From: Acidiluteibacter ferrifornacis
GTDB taxonomy: Bacteria; Bacteroidota; Bacteroidia; Flavobacteriales_E; Vicingaceae
Reading direction: 5' to 3'
Assembly (NCBI RefSeq): GCF_009909615.1
Contig: NZ_WWNE01000006.1
Location: 248,001 to 312,000, forward strand
Length of the DNA stretch: 64,000 nt
Shown: positions 41,019-51,316 of the stretch, piece by piece
Numbering within the stretch: position 1 is the first letter of the stretch
How the letters are laid out: every line of letters begins with the position of its first letter
Notes under the pieces: model-generated
The model's database searches: none
Seen by the model: only the letters and a program-made list of their open reading frames with translations
Told to the model about the DNA's origin: nothing
Made by a program: the position numbers and the translations under genes

Positions 41019-42260
41019 CTACTCGTATCGTAACGATTCAATAGGATCTAAGCTAGCAGCCTTTTGAGCTGGATAAATACCTGAAACTACCCCTACAATT
41101 AAACACAGAATCACTCCTAAAATCATCCAGTCCCATGGGATAATAAATCCAGCACCTACAAAACCTGAGACCACATTCCCTATAATTATTCCCAACACTA
41201 TCCCTACAGCTCCACCCAATTGACATACAATCACAGCTTCGACTAAAAACTGCATCATTATTATTCTACTGCTTGCACCCAATGCTTTTCTTACTCCGAT
41301 TTCTTTGGTTCGCTCAGTTACTGTCACCAACATAATATTCATCAATCCGATGGCAGCTCCCAACAAAGTGATAAAACCAATAATATAGGCTGAAAAACTC
41401 ACCATGGACAAATTTTCAATCAGTAGGTTAGCTACACTATCAGACCGACTAATTTCAAAAGACGATTCTTCTTTTATTCCATCACCTCTAACAACTCGAA
41501 ATGCACCTGTCGCCTCTCCGATAGCGCCATCCAATTCTTCAGGTTGGTTTACCATCACATTTATCAAATAGGATGTATTCGCAGATGAAAAATACTGACG
41601 CGCGTTCTGCAAAGGAATGAGCGCATTTTTATCCGCACTAAACCCCATACTACTCCCCTTCTCTTTCAGAACACCTACAACTCTATACTTACCTGAACCA
41701 ATTGAAATAATTTTATCAATGGCTTCTGAATTATTCCCGAACAAAGTAGTTCTAATTTCATGTCCAATTATCACGACGTGAGCGCCAGAATTCACTTCAC
41801 TTATGGAGAAGTTTCTCCCTTCTGCTATTTCATATCCGGAAGTCACCGTATAGTTCTCATCACAGCCAAATACAAAAATATTAGGATTGGTCTTTTCTGA
41901 TTCATATTTCAATGTAGCAGTGGCAGTTGCCCTTGAACTAATAGAAACCACCGATGGGTAAGAAAATTGGGTTTTAAAATCTCTAGCATCTTGAAAATCG
42001 ATTACAGGATACACCTTTGCTTTCTTACCTCTTTTGCCCATACGGATATTACTTCCCTCATTTTTAATAGAGAATGTATTGGAACCCATACTGCTGAAAT
42101 TGCTACTAATAGAAGTTTTTATGGCATCGATAGAAGTTAAAATCCCAACCAAAGCGCAAATCCCAATAGCAATAATCAAAACCGTTAAGATGGTTCTCAA
42201 CAATTGAGTTCGAACTGACTTAAAAGATTCTTTTATATTTTCAATTACAACATCCTGCAT
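41019..42260 (-). CDS. ABC transporter permease (MacB/FtsX type)
   Basis: A 413-residue inner-membrane permease. An N-terminal helix (TQLLRTILTVLIIAIGICALVGIL, residues about 18-41) is followed by a large periplasmic MacB-like core domain (about 60-280). Three further C-terminal helices follow, with the FtsX signature VTERTKEIGVRKALGASSR in the first cytoplasmic loop. The C-terminus GIYPAQKAASLDPIESLRYE is also typical. Such permeases work with a separate ATPase and a periplasmic adaptor to move lipoproteins, peptides or drugs, or to transmit mechanical force. No ATPase gene is adjacent in the window, so the partner must be encoded elsewhere. Confidence 0.9.
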   Translation of the reverse strand: MQDVVIENIKESFKSVRTQLLRTILTVLIIAIGICALVGILTSIDAIKTSISSNFSSMGSNTFSIKNEGSNIRMGKRGKKAKVYPVIDFQDARDFKTQFSYPSVVSISSRATATATLKYESEKTNPNIFVFGCDENYTVTSGYEIAEGRNFSISEVNSGAHVVIIGHEIRTTLFGNNSEAIDKIISIGSGKYRVVGVLKEKGSSMGFSADKNALIPLQNARQYFSSANTSYLINVMVNQPEELDGAIGEATGAFRVVRGDGIKEESSFEISRSDSVANLLIENLSMVSFSAYIIGFITLLGAAIGLMNIMLVTVTERTKEIGVRKALGASSRIIMMQFLVEAVIVCQLGGAVGIVLGIIIGNVVSGFVGAGFIIPWDWMILGVILCLIVGVVSGIYPAQKAASLDPIESLRYE

Positions 42261-42404
42261 CGACTTAATTTAATTTAGGACAATATTACCCATTCTCGTG
42301 TTCGAGTAAATATATTTTGTGAGGAACGGTTTTAAAAATGGTTGAAAATCGTTAAATTCGCAACCCTCGAAACATCATTAATAACGCATTAACGAAAGAA
42401 ACAA

Positions 42405-44672
42405 ATGGCATTTGATATTGAAATGATTAAAGCGGTTTATTCAGTAATGGGAGAGCGTGTAGAAGCTGCTCGAAAAATATTGAATCGACCATTGACCTTA
42501 ACAGAAAAGATTCTTTACTCGCATTTAGAGCAAGGATCTACTACAGAAGAGTTCATTAGAAGTAAATCTTATGTAGATTTCAAACCAGACAGAGTAGCGA
42601 TGCAAGATGCTACTGCTCAAATGGCTTTGTTGCAGTTTATGCAGGCAGGTAAGAAAAAAGTAGCGGTTCCATCTACGGCTCACGCGGACCACCTAATTCA
42701 AGCAAAGATTGGAGCAGATAAAGACTTACAAGAGTCGTTGAACAAAAACAACGAAGTTTTTAATTTCTTAAGCTCGGTTTGTAATAAATATGGTATTGGA
42801 TTCTGGAAGCCCGGATCAGGTATTATTCACCAAGTAGTACTAGAAAATTACGCATTCCCAGGTGGAATGATGATTGGTACTGACTCTCACACAGTAAACG
42901 CAGGTGGGCTAGGTATGATCGCCGTTGGTGTAGGTGGTGCTGATGCTGTGGACGTAATGGCCGGGATGCCATGGGAACTGAAATTCCCTAAATTAATTGG
43001 AGTAAAACTAACTGGCCGATTGAATGGTTGGACTTCTGCCAAAGATGTAATTCTAAAAGTGGCTGGAATTTTAACTGTAAAAGGTGGTACAGGTGCTGTA
43101 GTAGAATATTTTGGAGAAGGTGCCAAAAATTTATCTTGTACAGGTAAAGGTACCATTTGTAACATGGGAGCTGAAATTGGAGCAACCACTTCTACCTTCG
43201 GTTATGATGACTCTATGAGAAGATACTTGAAAGCAACAGGTAGAGAAGATGTAGTTGCATTAGCCGATGAAGTAGCAGAGCACTTAACTGGTGATGATGA
43301 AGTATATGCAGATCCAAAGAAATATTTTGACCAAGTAATCGAAATCAATTTAGATGAATTGACTCCTCACTTGAATGGTCCATTTACGCCTGATTTGGCA
43401 ACACCTGTTTCTGAAATGAAAGAAAAGGCTGCTGCTAATGATTGGCCAACAGACATCGAGTGGGCATTAATTGGCTCTTGTACCAACTCTTCATACGAGG
43501 ATTTAACCCGAGCTGCATCAATCGTAGAAGATGCTTTTAACAAAGGAGTAAAACCAGTTTCTAAGTTGGGAATTAATCCTGGGTCAGAACAAGTAAGATA
43601 TACTGCAGAAAGAGATGGCTTATTGGATACTTTTAAGAAATTTCCATCAGTAACAATCTTCACCAACGCATGTGGCCCATGTATCGGACAGTGGGACAGA
43701 GCAGGTGCTGAGAAGAAAGAGAAAAACTCTATTGTACACTCTTTCAATAGAAACTTTTCTAAAAGAGCTGATGGCAACCCAAACACTCATGCATTTGTGA
43801 CTTCACCTGAAATGGTAGCCGCAGTTGCAATTAGTGGTAAGTTGGACTTCAACCCAATCACAGACACCTTAACCAATGAAAAAGGAGAGCAAGTAAAATT
43901 AGCAGAACCGACAGGAATTGAGTTACCTACAAAAGGATTTGCATATGAAGATAATGGATTCCAAGCGCCAGCTGAAGATGGTAGTAGCATCGTTATAAAA
44001 GTGGCTCCAGATTCAAATCGTCTTCAATTACTAGAGCCTTTCGCTCCATGGAATGGTGAAAACATAACAGGTGCAAAATTATTGATTAAAGCTTTCGGTA
44101 AATGTACCACAGATCACATTTCTATGGCAGGCCCATGGTTAAGATTTAGAGGTCACTTAGATAATATTTCTGACAACTGCTTGATAGGTGCAGAAAATGC
44201 ATTTGGAGGAGCAACCAATGAAGTAACCAATCAATTGACTGGTGAAAAAGGACCAGTTCCTGCAACAGCAAGAGCTTACAAAGCAGCAGGAATTCCATCA
44301 GTTGTTGTTGGAGATCATAACTACGGGGAAGGCTCCTCGAGAGAGCACGCTGCAATGGAACCACGCCATTTAGGTGTAGTAGCAGTTATCGTAAAATCAT
44401 TTGCTCGTATCCACGAAACAAACTTGAAAAAACAAGGAATGTTAGGATTAACGTTCGCAAACGAATCAGACTATGACAAAATTCAAGAAGCGGATACGTT
44501 CAACTTTATTGACCTAAAAGACTTTGCTCCTGATAAGCAATTGACGTTAGAATTAGTTCATGCAGATGGCTCTAAAGAACAAATCAAATTGAACCACACC
44601 TACAACGACCAACAAATCGGTTGGTTTAGAGAGGGCTCAGCATTAAACATGATAAAGAAAGCAAACGCTTAA
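42405..44672 (+). CDS. acnA: Aconitate hydratase
   Basis: A 755-residue aconitase of the mitochondrial-like type found in Bacteroidota. It isomerises citrate to isocitrate in the TCA cycle using a [4Fe-4S] cluster. Cluster cysteines are seen in [13 protein letters not shown] and in [13 protein letters not shown]. Other conserved blocks are [20 protein letters not shown] (about residues 154-173), [13 protein letters not shown] and the swivelling domain [19 protein letters not shown]. Monomeric isocitrate dehydrogenase, the next enzyme in the cycle, is encoded 3.8 kb downstream on the same strand. A strong terminator follows the gene, so the two are separate transcripts. The gene symbol is by family. 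Confidence 0.95.
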   Translation: MAFDIEMIKAVYSVMGERVEAARKILNRPLTLTEKILYSHLEQGSTTEEFIRSKSYVDFKPDRVAMQDATAQMALLQFMQAGKKKVAVPSTAHADHLIQAKIGADKDLQESLNKNNEVFNFLSSVCNKYGIGFWKPGSGIIHQVVLENYAFPGGMMIGTDSHTVNAGGLGMIAVGVGGADAVDVMAGMPWELKFPKLIGVKLTGRLNGWTSAKDVILKVAGILTVKGGTGAVVEYFGEGAKNLSCTGKGTICNMGAEIGATTSTFGYDDSMRRYLKATGREDVVALADEVAEHLTGDDEVYADPKKYFDQVIEINLDELTPHLNGPFTPDLATPVSEMKEKAAANDWPTDIEWALIGSCTNSSYEDLTRAASIVEDAFNKGVKPVSKLGINPGSEQVRYTAERDGLLDTFKKFPSVTIFTNACGPCIGQWDRAGAEKKEKNSIVHSFNRNFSKRADGNPNTHAFVTSPEMVAAVAISGKLDFNPITDTLTNEKGEQVKLAEPTGIELPTKGFAYEDNGFQAPAEDGSSIVIKVAPDSNRLQLLEPFAPWNGENITGAKLLIKAFGKCTTDHISMAGPWLRFRGHLDNISDNCLIGAENAFGGATNEVTNQLTGEKGPVPATARAYKAAGIPSVVVGDHNYGEGSSREHAAMEPRHLGVVAVIVKSFARIHETNLKKQGMLGLTFANESDYDKIQEADTFNFIDLKDFAPDKQLTLELVHADGSKEQIKLNHTYNDQQIGWFREGSALNMIKKANA

Positions 44673-44693
44673 TCATTTATTTGAATCACATCT

Positions 44694-44730
44694 AAAATCC
44701 CCGCCTTTAATAGAGGTGGGGATTTTTTTT
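44694..44730 (+). terminator. Terminator of aconitase
   Basis: ATCCCCGCCT pairs with AGGTGGGGAT (one G-T pair) around TTAATAG, with eight T at the end. Confidence 0.85.
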
Positions 44731-44810
44731 GAATTAATGACAAATTCAATCAGATTCCATTATCTTTATGGATTCGGTATAATAATTGAGAAAGACCTAA
44801 GAAAAAAATT

Positions 44811-45989
44811 ATGAAAAAAATCATTTACACTATTTTTTCAATGATTGCAATCCATAGTATTGCACAAGAAAACTTAGTTCCTAACCCAAGTTTTGAGCAA
44901 GTTGAAAAGAAAATTAAAGAAGCAGGAGAAATTGAGCTAGCCTACCCTTGGACATCAGCCACCTTAAAAAAAGTAGATTTATATAGTGCTGACGCAAAAA
45001 ACAAAGATTTTGGGGTACCTGAAAATGCATATGGAGAAGAAAAAGCGCAAGATGGTAGTAATTACGTTGGCCTAAATATTTATGGATATAGAGGTCGAGC
45101 TCCTAAAGGGTACTTGCAAACAGAATTAACAAAAGAGCTGACAGCAGGAAAAAAATATTGCATGAAATTTTTCGTGAGTTTTTCTGATCGTTCAAAATAT
45201 GCGACCAACAATATCGGAATCTATGTCTCCAATGAAGCAGTTACTTCTACCAAAGACGGAGATTTAAATTTCAAACCACAAATCATGAAGTTAAAAAATA
45301 GTCCGATTGATAAACAGTTTGATTGGGTCCCAATTTGTGGGCTATACGAAGCGCAAGGGGGTGAAAAATTCATCACAATTGGAAACTTCATGAGTGAAGA
45401 AAACACCGTAACCGAAAGAGTTAGACAATCGAGAGAATTTTCAGGTGCTCAAAAAATGGATGGATATTACTACCTTGATAATGTGTCGGTAATAGATATG
45501 GAAGGGCAGCCTGCTGAATCTTGTGTATGCGAAAAAATTGCAGGGGGTAAATTGGAAACAGAATTTAAGTCTTTTTCAACTTCAGAAAAAGATAAAGAAT
45601 CAAGTAAAGCGGAAAGCAAAGTTTTTGTAAATTCTGATGGAACTACAGTTAAGCCAGGTGAAAAAGTTGCTGCACAAAAAAAAGAGTACAGTCCCATTTA
45701 TCAGATCGTAACTTTTGAAGAAGGTTCAAAAGATATTGAAATGGAAGGCGAAGTTACTTTAGACCAAATTGTGGATTATCTGAAAAAGAATCCAACGAAA
45801 AAGTTAAAAGCTACAGGACATGCTAATAAATCAGAGTCTAATGCAGATAAACTATCGAAAGGAAGAGCTTTTGCTATAAAGAAATACATGGATGCTAAAG
45901 GCTTAACAGGTCGCATAGTACTAGACAGCAATGTTGAAGAACAATCAAAACCTGAAAACAGAAAGGTAACTTTTGAATTTGTAGATTAA
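44811..45989 (+). CDS. OmpA-family outer-membrane-associated protein
   Basis: A 392-residue exported protein. A signal peptide of about 18 residues (ending HSIAQ) is followed by ENLVPNPSFEQVEKK, the start of a carbohydrate-binding-like jellyroll common in Bacteroidota surface proteins (about residues 20-235). A linker rich in Ser/Lys/Glu leads to a C-terminal OmpA-like domain (about 300-392): IVTFEEGSKDIEMEGEVTLD, LKATGHANKSESNADKLSKG, RAFAIKKYMDAKG and ENRKVTFEFV. The OmpA domain suggests noncovalent peptidoglycan contact; the usual NxxLSxxRA pattern is present in modified form (NADKLSKGRA). Function otherwise unknown. Confidence 0.85.
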   Translation: MKKIIYTIFSMIAIHSIAQENLVPNPSFEQVEKKIKEAGEIELAYPWTSATLKKVDLYSADAKNKDFGVPENAYGEEKAQDGSNYVGLNIYGYRGRAPKGYLQTELTKELTAGKKYCMKFFVSFSDRSKYATNNIGIYVSNEAVTSTKDGDLNFKPQIMKLKNSPIDKQFDWVPICGLYEAQGGEKFITIGNFMSEENTVTERVRQSREFSGAQKMDGYYYLDNVSVIDMEGQPAESCVCEKIAGGKLETEFKSFSTSEKDKESSKAESKVFVNSDGTTVKPGEKVAAQKKEYSPIYQIVTFEEGSKDIEMEGEVTLDQIVDYLKKNPTKKLKATGHANKSESNADKLSKGRAFAIKKYMDAKGLTGRIVLDSNVEEQSKPENRKVTFEFVD

Positions 45990-46007
45990 TCAAAATGATT
46001 TTATATT

Positions 46008-46041
46008 AATGGCTGTAATTTTAGGATTACAGCCATTTTTT
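46008..46041 (+). terminator. Terminator between the OmpA and CAP genes
   Basis: A perfect 12-bp stem AATGGCTGTAAT/ATTACAGCCATT with a 6-nt loop, then a T run. It ends 12 nt before the ATG of the next gene. Confidence 0.85.
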
Positions 46042-46052
46042 ATTACCACATT

Positions 46053-48365
46053 ATGAAAATAGGTATTTTTTTGTTTCTCTCTTTGCTTTCTCCAATGATT
46101 TGTTGGGCTCAAGGCCAGCTAAAAATTGATCTTGAAAGTTTTGACCAATTGGAGATGGAAAGTCAACTGGTGGATGCAGTAAATGAATATCGAAAACAGC
46201 AGCATTTACCTCTTTTACTTCGTGACGAATCACTGGATGCAGCAGCATTTGACCAAGCCGAATACAATCAAAAAAACAACAAAGAGGGGCATACCCAAGA
46301 GGAAGTAGTCAAAGAGAATGTTCAAAAAAGAGTGCGGTTTTATAAAGGTTTACATTATGAAATTGGAGAATTAATCTACATAGCATCTGTGGGAGCTCCA
46401 ATAAAAACAACTTCTACAGAATCATTCACAATTAACACCTATACAGATGCTGCGAAAGCCGCACTTAACGAGTGGAATAAAAAGAAAGATTCCAAGACAA
46501 TACTTGACGATAATACTTATTTTAATATTGGAGTAGCAGCTAGCTTTCATCCTGAAAGGCGCGAAATATCCATAGTTAGTGTGATAGCTTCTTCACCGTA
46601 TGAACTAAGAGAAAAAAAAGACCGAGAAGATGATTACGGTTTAGTAGAGTACAACAAAACCATTTGTGACTTATTCAATAGAAAAAATAGCTTTCTACCA
46701 GAATTATTATCTGACAAAGTTTTTGTTGAGAACGGAAAAATTTATTTGGAAAATAGTGACCGTGAGCTCCTTTCTGAAATACTTTCAGACGGTAGAGATG
46801 GCTTTTCAATTGACATAGTGGGAAAAGATCAATTCAATTGTGATGGAGGAATAAAACTATACCCAAGTAACATTCATTATGGATTATTACTTCGACCAAT
46901 TAAGGCTTCATCTATAAACTATAAAACTCCAGAAGGAAATTTTTTAAATAAAATAGAATTGGGAGAACTACCGAGTTATTATCAGTCAGAAGATGTCAAT
47001 GTTAATCTTTTGATATTTAAAGAAGGAAGTGTTTGCAATTACATCCCTGAAGCTAAAACGAAGGCAAAAAATCTACATTGGTTGGAACCAAAATGGGAAG
47101 TATTTAATCCCGCTTCTGAGGTAGCAACATTTTATGAAGAGCGAAAATTTAATTCCGCTGAAACTGAAAAGGTGCTTAACCTACTCGACTCTCTGCAAAA
47201 TTCAGTTCAACCTATTCAAGAATTATCAATTAAAATCGATTACAACGCCCTGTCTCCTTTTGACAGTTCAAAAGTTAAAGCAATCTATCAAGAAAAGTCA
47301 AAATCTATAGTCAAAAAGCCACATATTTCTTCACACGATACTTGGAAGTCTATTGAAAAGTTCATTGCAAATCGTACCATAGCTATAGATGTAAGAGGTG
47401 TTTCTTTTAAAGATAAAATCGAAATACTTAATTCAACTGAAGACCCTAATGAAATAAATTTCTTTCGCTCCTCTCAACTTACGACTGTGAGGTTTGGTAT
47501 GCTTAAAAATATTACTTCAGAACCTACTAACTCTTTAATTCAAGAATACAAAGAATCCATTGAATCTAATAAAATAAACAATGCTTTAACTATTCAAAAA
47601 GAATTGATTGAGCGTGCAAAAAACAATGAAGAAGCAGCTAAAAACGTAATTACCATAACTAAAATGGAGCAGGTTAGAGAAAATCTAGCATTGATTTCTA
47701 ACACTGCCATAGCTAGACATCAACTAGAGGGAAAAAAAGTACTGGCTGAGAGAGAGCACTTAAGACGAACACTACTGGGATTATACTTAGTGGATAAAAC
47801 CAATCCTATTATCAGTTATAACCTATGCCTTTCCATTTTACACCAATGGGAAATGAGTAAAAAAGCACCAGTTTCTCCTGAAAAGTGGGAAGAATATTTT
47901 AAGTCAGCAAGTGCAGACTCTACCATCTCAAAAGACAAGCTAGAGAAATTGAACACCAATTTCTATTTGCTCTCAGCTGACTATTACTACGAAAAAGGGG
48001 ACATTAGAGAAAGAAAGAAAAGCCTCCAGAATGCCTATAACAGCATTATGTCAACAGATAATACTAGAGATGAAATGTTGTCATATGCTCAATACTATAT
48101 GTTTCAATTGCAAATAAATTGGGCAGCAACAATTTTAAAAAAGCAGCTATCGAAGGCATTTGACGCAGAAGTGGCTGCCAACTTGGTTTCAATTTCTTCT
48201 TATCCTTCCTCAGAAATATCTGAAAAAGATAGAAGTGAATTATTGAATAAAATCTATGAGTCCGAACCCAATTTATTTTGTCATTTATTTACAACGAAGT
48301 CAGCTCACCTCCTCTACCTTAGAAATGAGCAAACCAAAAAGAATTGGTGTCTTTCCTGTCAATAG
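46053..48365 (+). CDS. Secreted CAP-domain-like protein
   Basis: A 770-residue exported protein with a signal peptide to about residue 20 (ICWAQ). Residues about 35-190 resemble a CAP/SCP-PR1 domain: LVDAVNEYRKQQHLPLLLRD, then SLDAAAFDQAEYNQKN with the following GHT, and later YFNIGVAASFHPERREISIV. This fits the pattern of conserved helix, histidine and terminal strands, but I have not verified all ligand residues. The rest (about 200-770) is not recognised; it includes helical segments with many Lys/Glu (ALTIQKELIERAKNNEEAAK) and lacks a T9SS sorting domain. The gene sits directly behind a terminator hairpin, so it must use a promoter within or before that region, or readthrough. Confidence 0.7.
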   Translation: MKIGIFLFLSLLSPMICWAQGQLKIDLESFDQLEMESQLVDAVNEYRKQQHLPLLLRDESLDAAAFDQAEYNQKNNKEGHTQEEVVKENVQKRVRFYKGLHYEIGELIYIASVGAPIKTTSTESFTINTYTDAAKAALNEWNKKKDSKTILDDNTYFNIGVAASFHPERREISIVSVIASSPYELREKKDREDDYGLVEYNKTICDLFNRKNSFLPELLSDKVFVENGKIYLENSDRELLSEILSDGRDGFSIDIVGKDQFNCDGGIKLYPSNIHYGLLLRPIKASSINYKTPEGNFLNKIELGELPSYYQSEDVNVNLLIFKEGSVCNYIPEAKTKAKNLHWLEPKWEVFNPASEVATFYEERKFNSAETEKVLNLLDSLQNSVQPIQELSIKIDYNALSPFDSSKVKAIYQEKSKSIVKKPHISSHDTWKSIEKFIANRTIAIDVRGVSFKDKIEILNSTEDPNEINFFRSSQLTTVRFGMLKNITSEPTNSLIQEYKESIESNKINNALTIQKELIERAKNNEEAAKNVITITKMEQVRENLALISNTAIARHQLEGKKVLAEREHLRRTLLGLYLVDKTNPIISYNLCLSILHQWEMSKKAPVSPEKWEEYFKSASADSTISKDKLEKLNTNFYLLSADYYYEKGDIRERKKSLQNAYNSIMSTDNTRDEMLSYAQYYMFQLQINWAATILKKQLSKAFDAEVAANLVSISSYPSSEISEKDRSELLNKIYESEPNLFCHLFTTKSAHLLYLRNEQTKKNWCLSCQ

Positions 48366-48397
48366 TCAGGAATATTCCACTCCTTCCCTTTTTCATT

Positions 48398-48427
48398 TTT
48401 GAAGTCTGTAGTAAAAGCTTAAATTTG
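48398..48427 (+). promoter_or_regulatory. Promoter of icd
   Basis: TTTG at 48398-48401 and TAAATTTG at 48420-48427 are 18 nt apart, matching the Bacteroidota consensus. The -7 box is 63 nt before the icd ATG. Confidence 0.7.
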
Positions 48428-48490
48428 CAACCTTTAATTTGAAAGATTTCGGTGATTTATATCTCCTCAACCTAATAATTTAATAACCTT

Positions 48491-50713
48491 ATGGCACAAA
48501 AAATCATTTATACGGAGACGGATGAAGCTCCTGCTTTAGCAACGTACTCATTTTTACCAATTGTCAAAACATTTTCAAAAGCCGCAGGCGTAGAAGTAGA
48601 AACACGAGATATTTCTTTGGCAGCTAGAATTTTGTCTGTTTTCCCTGAATACTTGTCTGAAGAGCAAAAAGTAGGAAATGCATTAGCCGAATTAGGAGAA
48701 CTAGCCAAAACACCTGAGGCCAATATTATCAAATTACCAAATATCAGTGCTTCTGTTCCTCAACTTTTGGAGGCCATTAGCGAATTACAATCTCAAGGAT
48801 TTGCAATCCCTAATTATCCTAAATCTGTGGTAACTGATGAAGAAAAGGAAATTCAATCCAGATACGACAAAGTAAAAGGTAGTGCCGTAAATCCAGTACT
48901 AAGAGAAGGAAACTCTGACAGAAGAGCTCCGAAAGCAGTAAAAGAATTTGCAAAAAAGCATCCGCATTCCATGGGAGCTTGGTCTAAAGACTCTAAGTCT
49001 CATGTAGCGACAATGGGGAAGAACGATTTTTTCAGCAATGAAAAGTCTGTAACCTTATCTAAAGCGGATGACCTCAAAATAGTTCATGAAGATCTTAATG
49101 GCACCGAAATTGACCTAAAGTCTTGTGTTCCAGTTTTGGAAGGAGAAATAATTGATGCAACTTTTCTAAGTAAAAAGGCTTTAATTGCCTTCTTGGATGA
49201 GCAAAAGAAAGATGCTAAAGAGAAAGGTGTACTGTATTCATTGCACATGAAAGCAACAATGATGAAAGTGTCTGATCCGATTATTTTTGGTCATGCAGTT
49301 GAAAGCTTTTTCAAACCGGTATTTGAAAAGTTTAATGCTGACCTAAACGCTGTTGGTGCCAATCCAAATGATGGATTAGGTAGTATCTTATCTAAAATAG
49401 AACAATTGCCTGAGGAGAAGAAAGAAGCCATTCAAACTGCAATAGACCAAGAAATTGCAAATGGCCCTGCTATGGCGATGGTAAACTCTGATCAAGGTAT
49501 AACAAATCTTCACGTTCCAAGTGACGTAATTATTGATGCCTCTATGCCAGCGATGATTCGTACTTCAGGACAAATGTGGAATACTGCTGGTAAATTACAA
49601 GATACCAAAGCTATTATTCCAGATAGTAGTTATGCAGGGATTTACGATGAAACTATAAAGTTCTGTAAAGAAAATGGGGCCTTTGATCCTAGAACTATGG
49701 GAACCGTTCCTAACATTGGTTTAATGGCTCAAAAAGCAGAAGAATATGGCTCTCATGATAAAACATTTGAAATCAAATCTGATGGAAAAGTTAAGGTAGT
49801 TTCATCAGATGGAACTATTTTAATGGAGCACATAGTTGAAGCAGGTGATATTTGGAGAATGTGTCAAGTAAAAGATGCACCAATTGAAAACTGGGTCGAA
49901 CTAGCCGTTTCTAGAGCACGAGCTACCGGATGGCCAACTATCTTTTGGTTAGACGAGAATAGAGCGCATGATGCACAAGTAATTTTGAAAGTAAAAAAAT
50001 ACTTAAAAAATCATGACACTAATGGTTTAGACATTCAGATTATGTCGCCATCGGCTGCAACTAGATATACTTTAGAAAGAGTTAAGAATGGAGAAAACAC
50101 CAACTCTGTTTCAGGAAATGTATTGAGAGATTACTTAACAGACTTATTCCCTATTTTAGAATTAGGTACAAGTGCAAAGATGTTATCTATCGTTCCTCTG
50201 ATGAACGGCGGTGGTCTATTTGAAACTGGTGCTGGAGGATCTGCGCCAAAACATGTGGAACAATTTGAAGAAGAAAATCACTTGCGTTGGGATTCACTTG
50301 GTGAGTTTTTGGCATTAGCTGTTTCATTGGAGCATTTAAGTGAAAAAACCAACAATAAACAAGCATTGGTTTTGGCGAATTGCTTAGATGAAGCTACTGG
50401 AGATTTCTTAAACAACAGCAAATCACCTTCAAGAAAAGTTGGCGAATTAGATAACAGGGGCAGCCATTTTTATTTAGCATTGTATTGGGCTAAGGCGCTT
50501 GCGAATCAGAATGAAGACGCTGAATTAAAAGCAAAATTCACTGAAATTGCTAAGGAATTGGCAAATAACGAAACCAAAATCGTTGACGAATTGAACAGCG
50601 CACAAGGAGTAAAAGTTGACATGGGAGGTTATTACCACCCTAACAGGGTTTTAGTTTCAAAAGCCATGCAACCAAGTGCTACCTTTAACTCAATTTTAGC
50701 AAAGGGAGTATAA
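48491..50713 (+). CDS. icd: Isocitrate dehydrogenase (NADP+), monomeric type
   Basis: A 740-residue monomeric NADP-dependent isocitrate dehydrogenase, converting isocitrate to 2-oxoglutarate and CO2. The N-terminus [20 protein letters not shown] and blocks [32 protein letters not shown] (isocitrate binding), [17 protein letters not shown] and the C-terminal GGYYHPN are diagnostic of this family, which is unrelated in length to the common dimeric enzyme. Aconitase is encoded upstream on the same strand, and lhgO elsewhere in the window also produces 2-oxoglutarate. It has its own promoter and terminator. Confidence 0.95.
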   Translation: MAQKIIYTETDEAPALATYSFLPIVKTFSKAAGVEVETRDISLAARILSVFPEYLSEEQKVGNALAELGELAKTPEANIIKLPNISASVPQLLEAISELQSQGFAIPNYPKSVVTDEEKEIQSRYDKVKGSAVNPVLREGNSDRRAPKAVKEFAKKHPHSMGAWSKDSKSHVATMGKNDFFSNEKSVTLSKADDLKIVHEDLNGTEIDLKSCVPVLEGEIIDATFLSKKALIAFLDEQKKDAKEKGVLYSLHMKATMMKVSDPIIFGHAVESFFKPVFEKFNADLNAVGANPNDGLGSILSKIEQLPEEKKEAIQTAIDQEIANGPAMAMVNSDQGITNLHVPSDVIIDASMPAMIRTSGQMWNTAGKLQDTKAIIPDSSYAGIYDETIKFCKENGAFDPRTMGTVPNIGLMAQKAEEYGSHDKTFEIKSDGKVKVVSSDGTILMEHIVEAGDIWRMCQVKDAPIENWVELAVSRARATGWPTIFWLDENRAHDAQVILKVKKYLKNHDTNGLDIQIMSPSAATRYTLERVKNGENTNSVSGNVLRDYLTDLFPILELGTSAKMLSIVPLMNGGGLFETGAGGSAPKHVEQFEEENHLRWDSLGEFLALAVSLEHLSEKTNNKQALVLANCLDEATGDFLNNSKSPSRKVGELDNRGSHFYLALYWAKALANQNEDAELKAKFTEIAKELANNETKIVDELNSAQGVKVDMGGYYHPNRVLVSKAMQPSATFNSILAKGV

Positions 50714-50735
50714 AGTTATTCTATTGGAAAATTTG

Positions 50736-50769
50736 AAAAAGCCAAGTCGAATCGACTTGGCTTTTTTTA
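50736..50769 (+). terminator. Terminator of icd
   Basis: AAGCCAAGTCGA/TCGACTTGGCTT form a near-perfect stem with almost no loop (AA TCGA centre), followed by seven T. Confidence 0.9.
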
Positions 50770-50962
50770 TGCAACATCCACGAATTAATTGCCCAACATT
50801 GTAGACAATTTTCACACAATTACTATGCACATTAATTTTCAATTAGTTTACTCAACATTCGAGCAAGCCCCTACAATTAAGACGTTTGAGTTATATGAAC
50901 CTACATTCGCCTTCAATGGAACAACTCTTGAAATATCGTTTTAAACCAAAAAACTTAAAACT

Positions 50963-51121
50963 ATGAATGGTATTATCAATTTACTAATCGTTCTTCTAAT
51001 TGTAGGATGGTTAATCGGATTTATTGGATTTGGAGCTGCAGTTGGCGGCTTGATTCACATATTATTAATTCTTGCCGTAATCGGTATTCTTTATCGATTG
51101 GCAACAGGAAAAAGGTTATAA
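50963..51121 (+). CDS. Small two-helix membrane protein (lmo0937-like)
   Basis: A 52-residue hydrophobic protein. Two membrane helices are evident: NLLIVLLIVGWLIGFIGFGA and GGLIHILLILAVIGILYRL, ending with a basic ATGKRL. Size, glycine pattern and the terminal IGILYRLxxG match the lmo0937-family/DUF5670 small membrane proteins, which are often associated with envelope or general stress responses in other bacteria. The ATG follows the AT-rich leader AACTTAAAACT. A terminator lies 25 nt after the stop, and flanking gaps show that it is monocistronic. The role is unknown. Confidence 0.8.
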   Translation: MNGIINLLIVLLIVGWLIGFIGFGAAVGGLIHILLILAVIGILYRLATGKRL

Positions 51122-51145
51122 AAATGTTCGCTATCGCGATTCTTC

Positions 51146-51178
51146 AAAAGGTCAATGCTAACTGCATTGACCTTTTTT
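51146..51178 (+). terminator. Terminator of the small membrane protein
   Basis: GGTCAATG pairs with CATTGACC around a 7-nt loop, with flanking AAAA/TTTTTT. Confidence 0.88.
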
Positions 51179-51316
51179 GTTCGTCTTTCTCTTCCTTCCA
51201 TTGACCACTTCTGTTTTACATAAATAATTGAAGTTTTTTTTATCCAACTAGTAGACGCTTTTAGTTTATATCTTGTCTTTGAATTAGAAACTAGTATTCA
51301 CTAAAAAACTACAACT

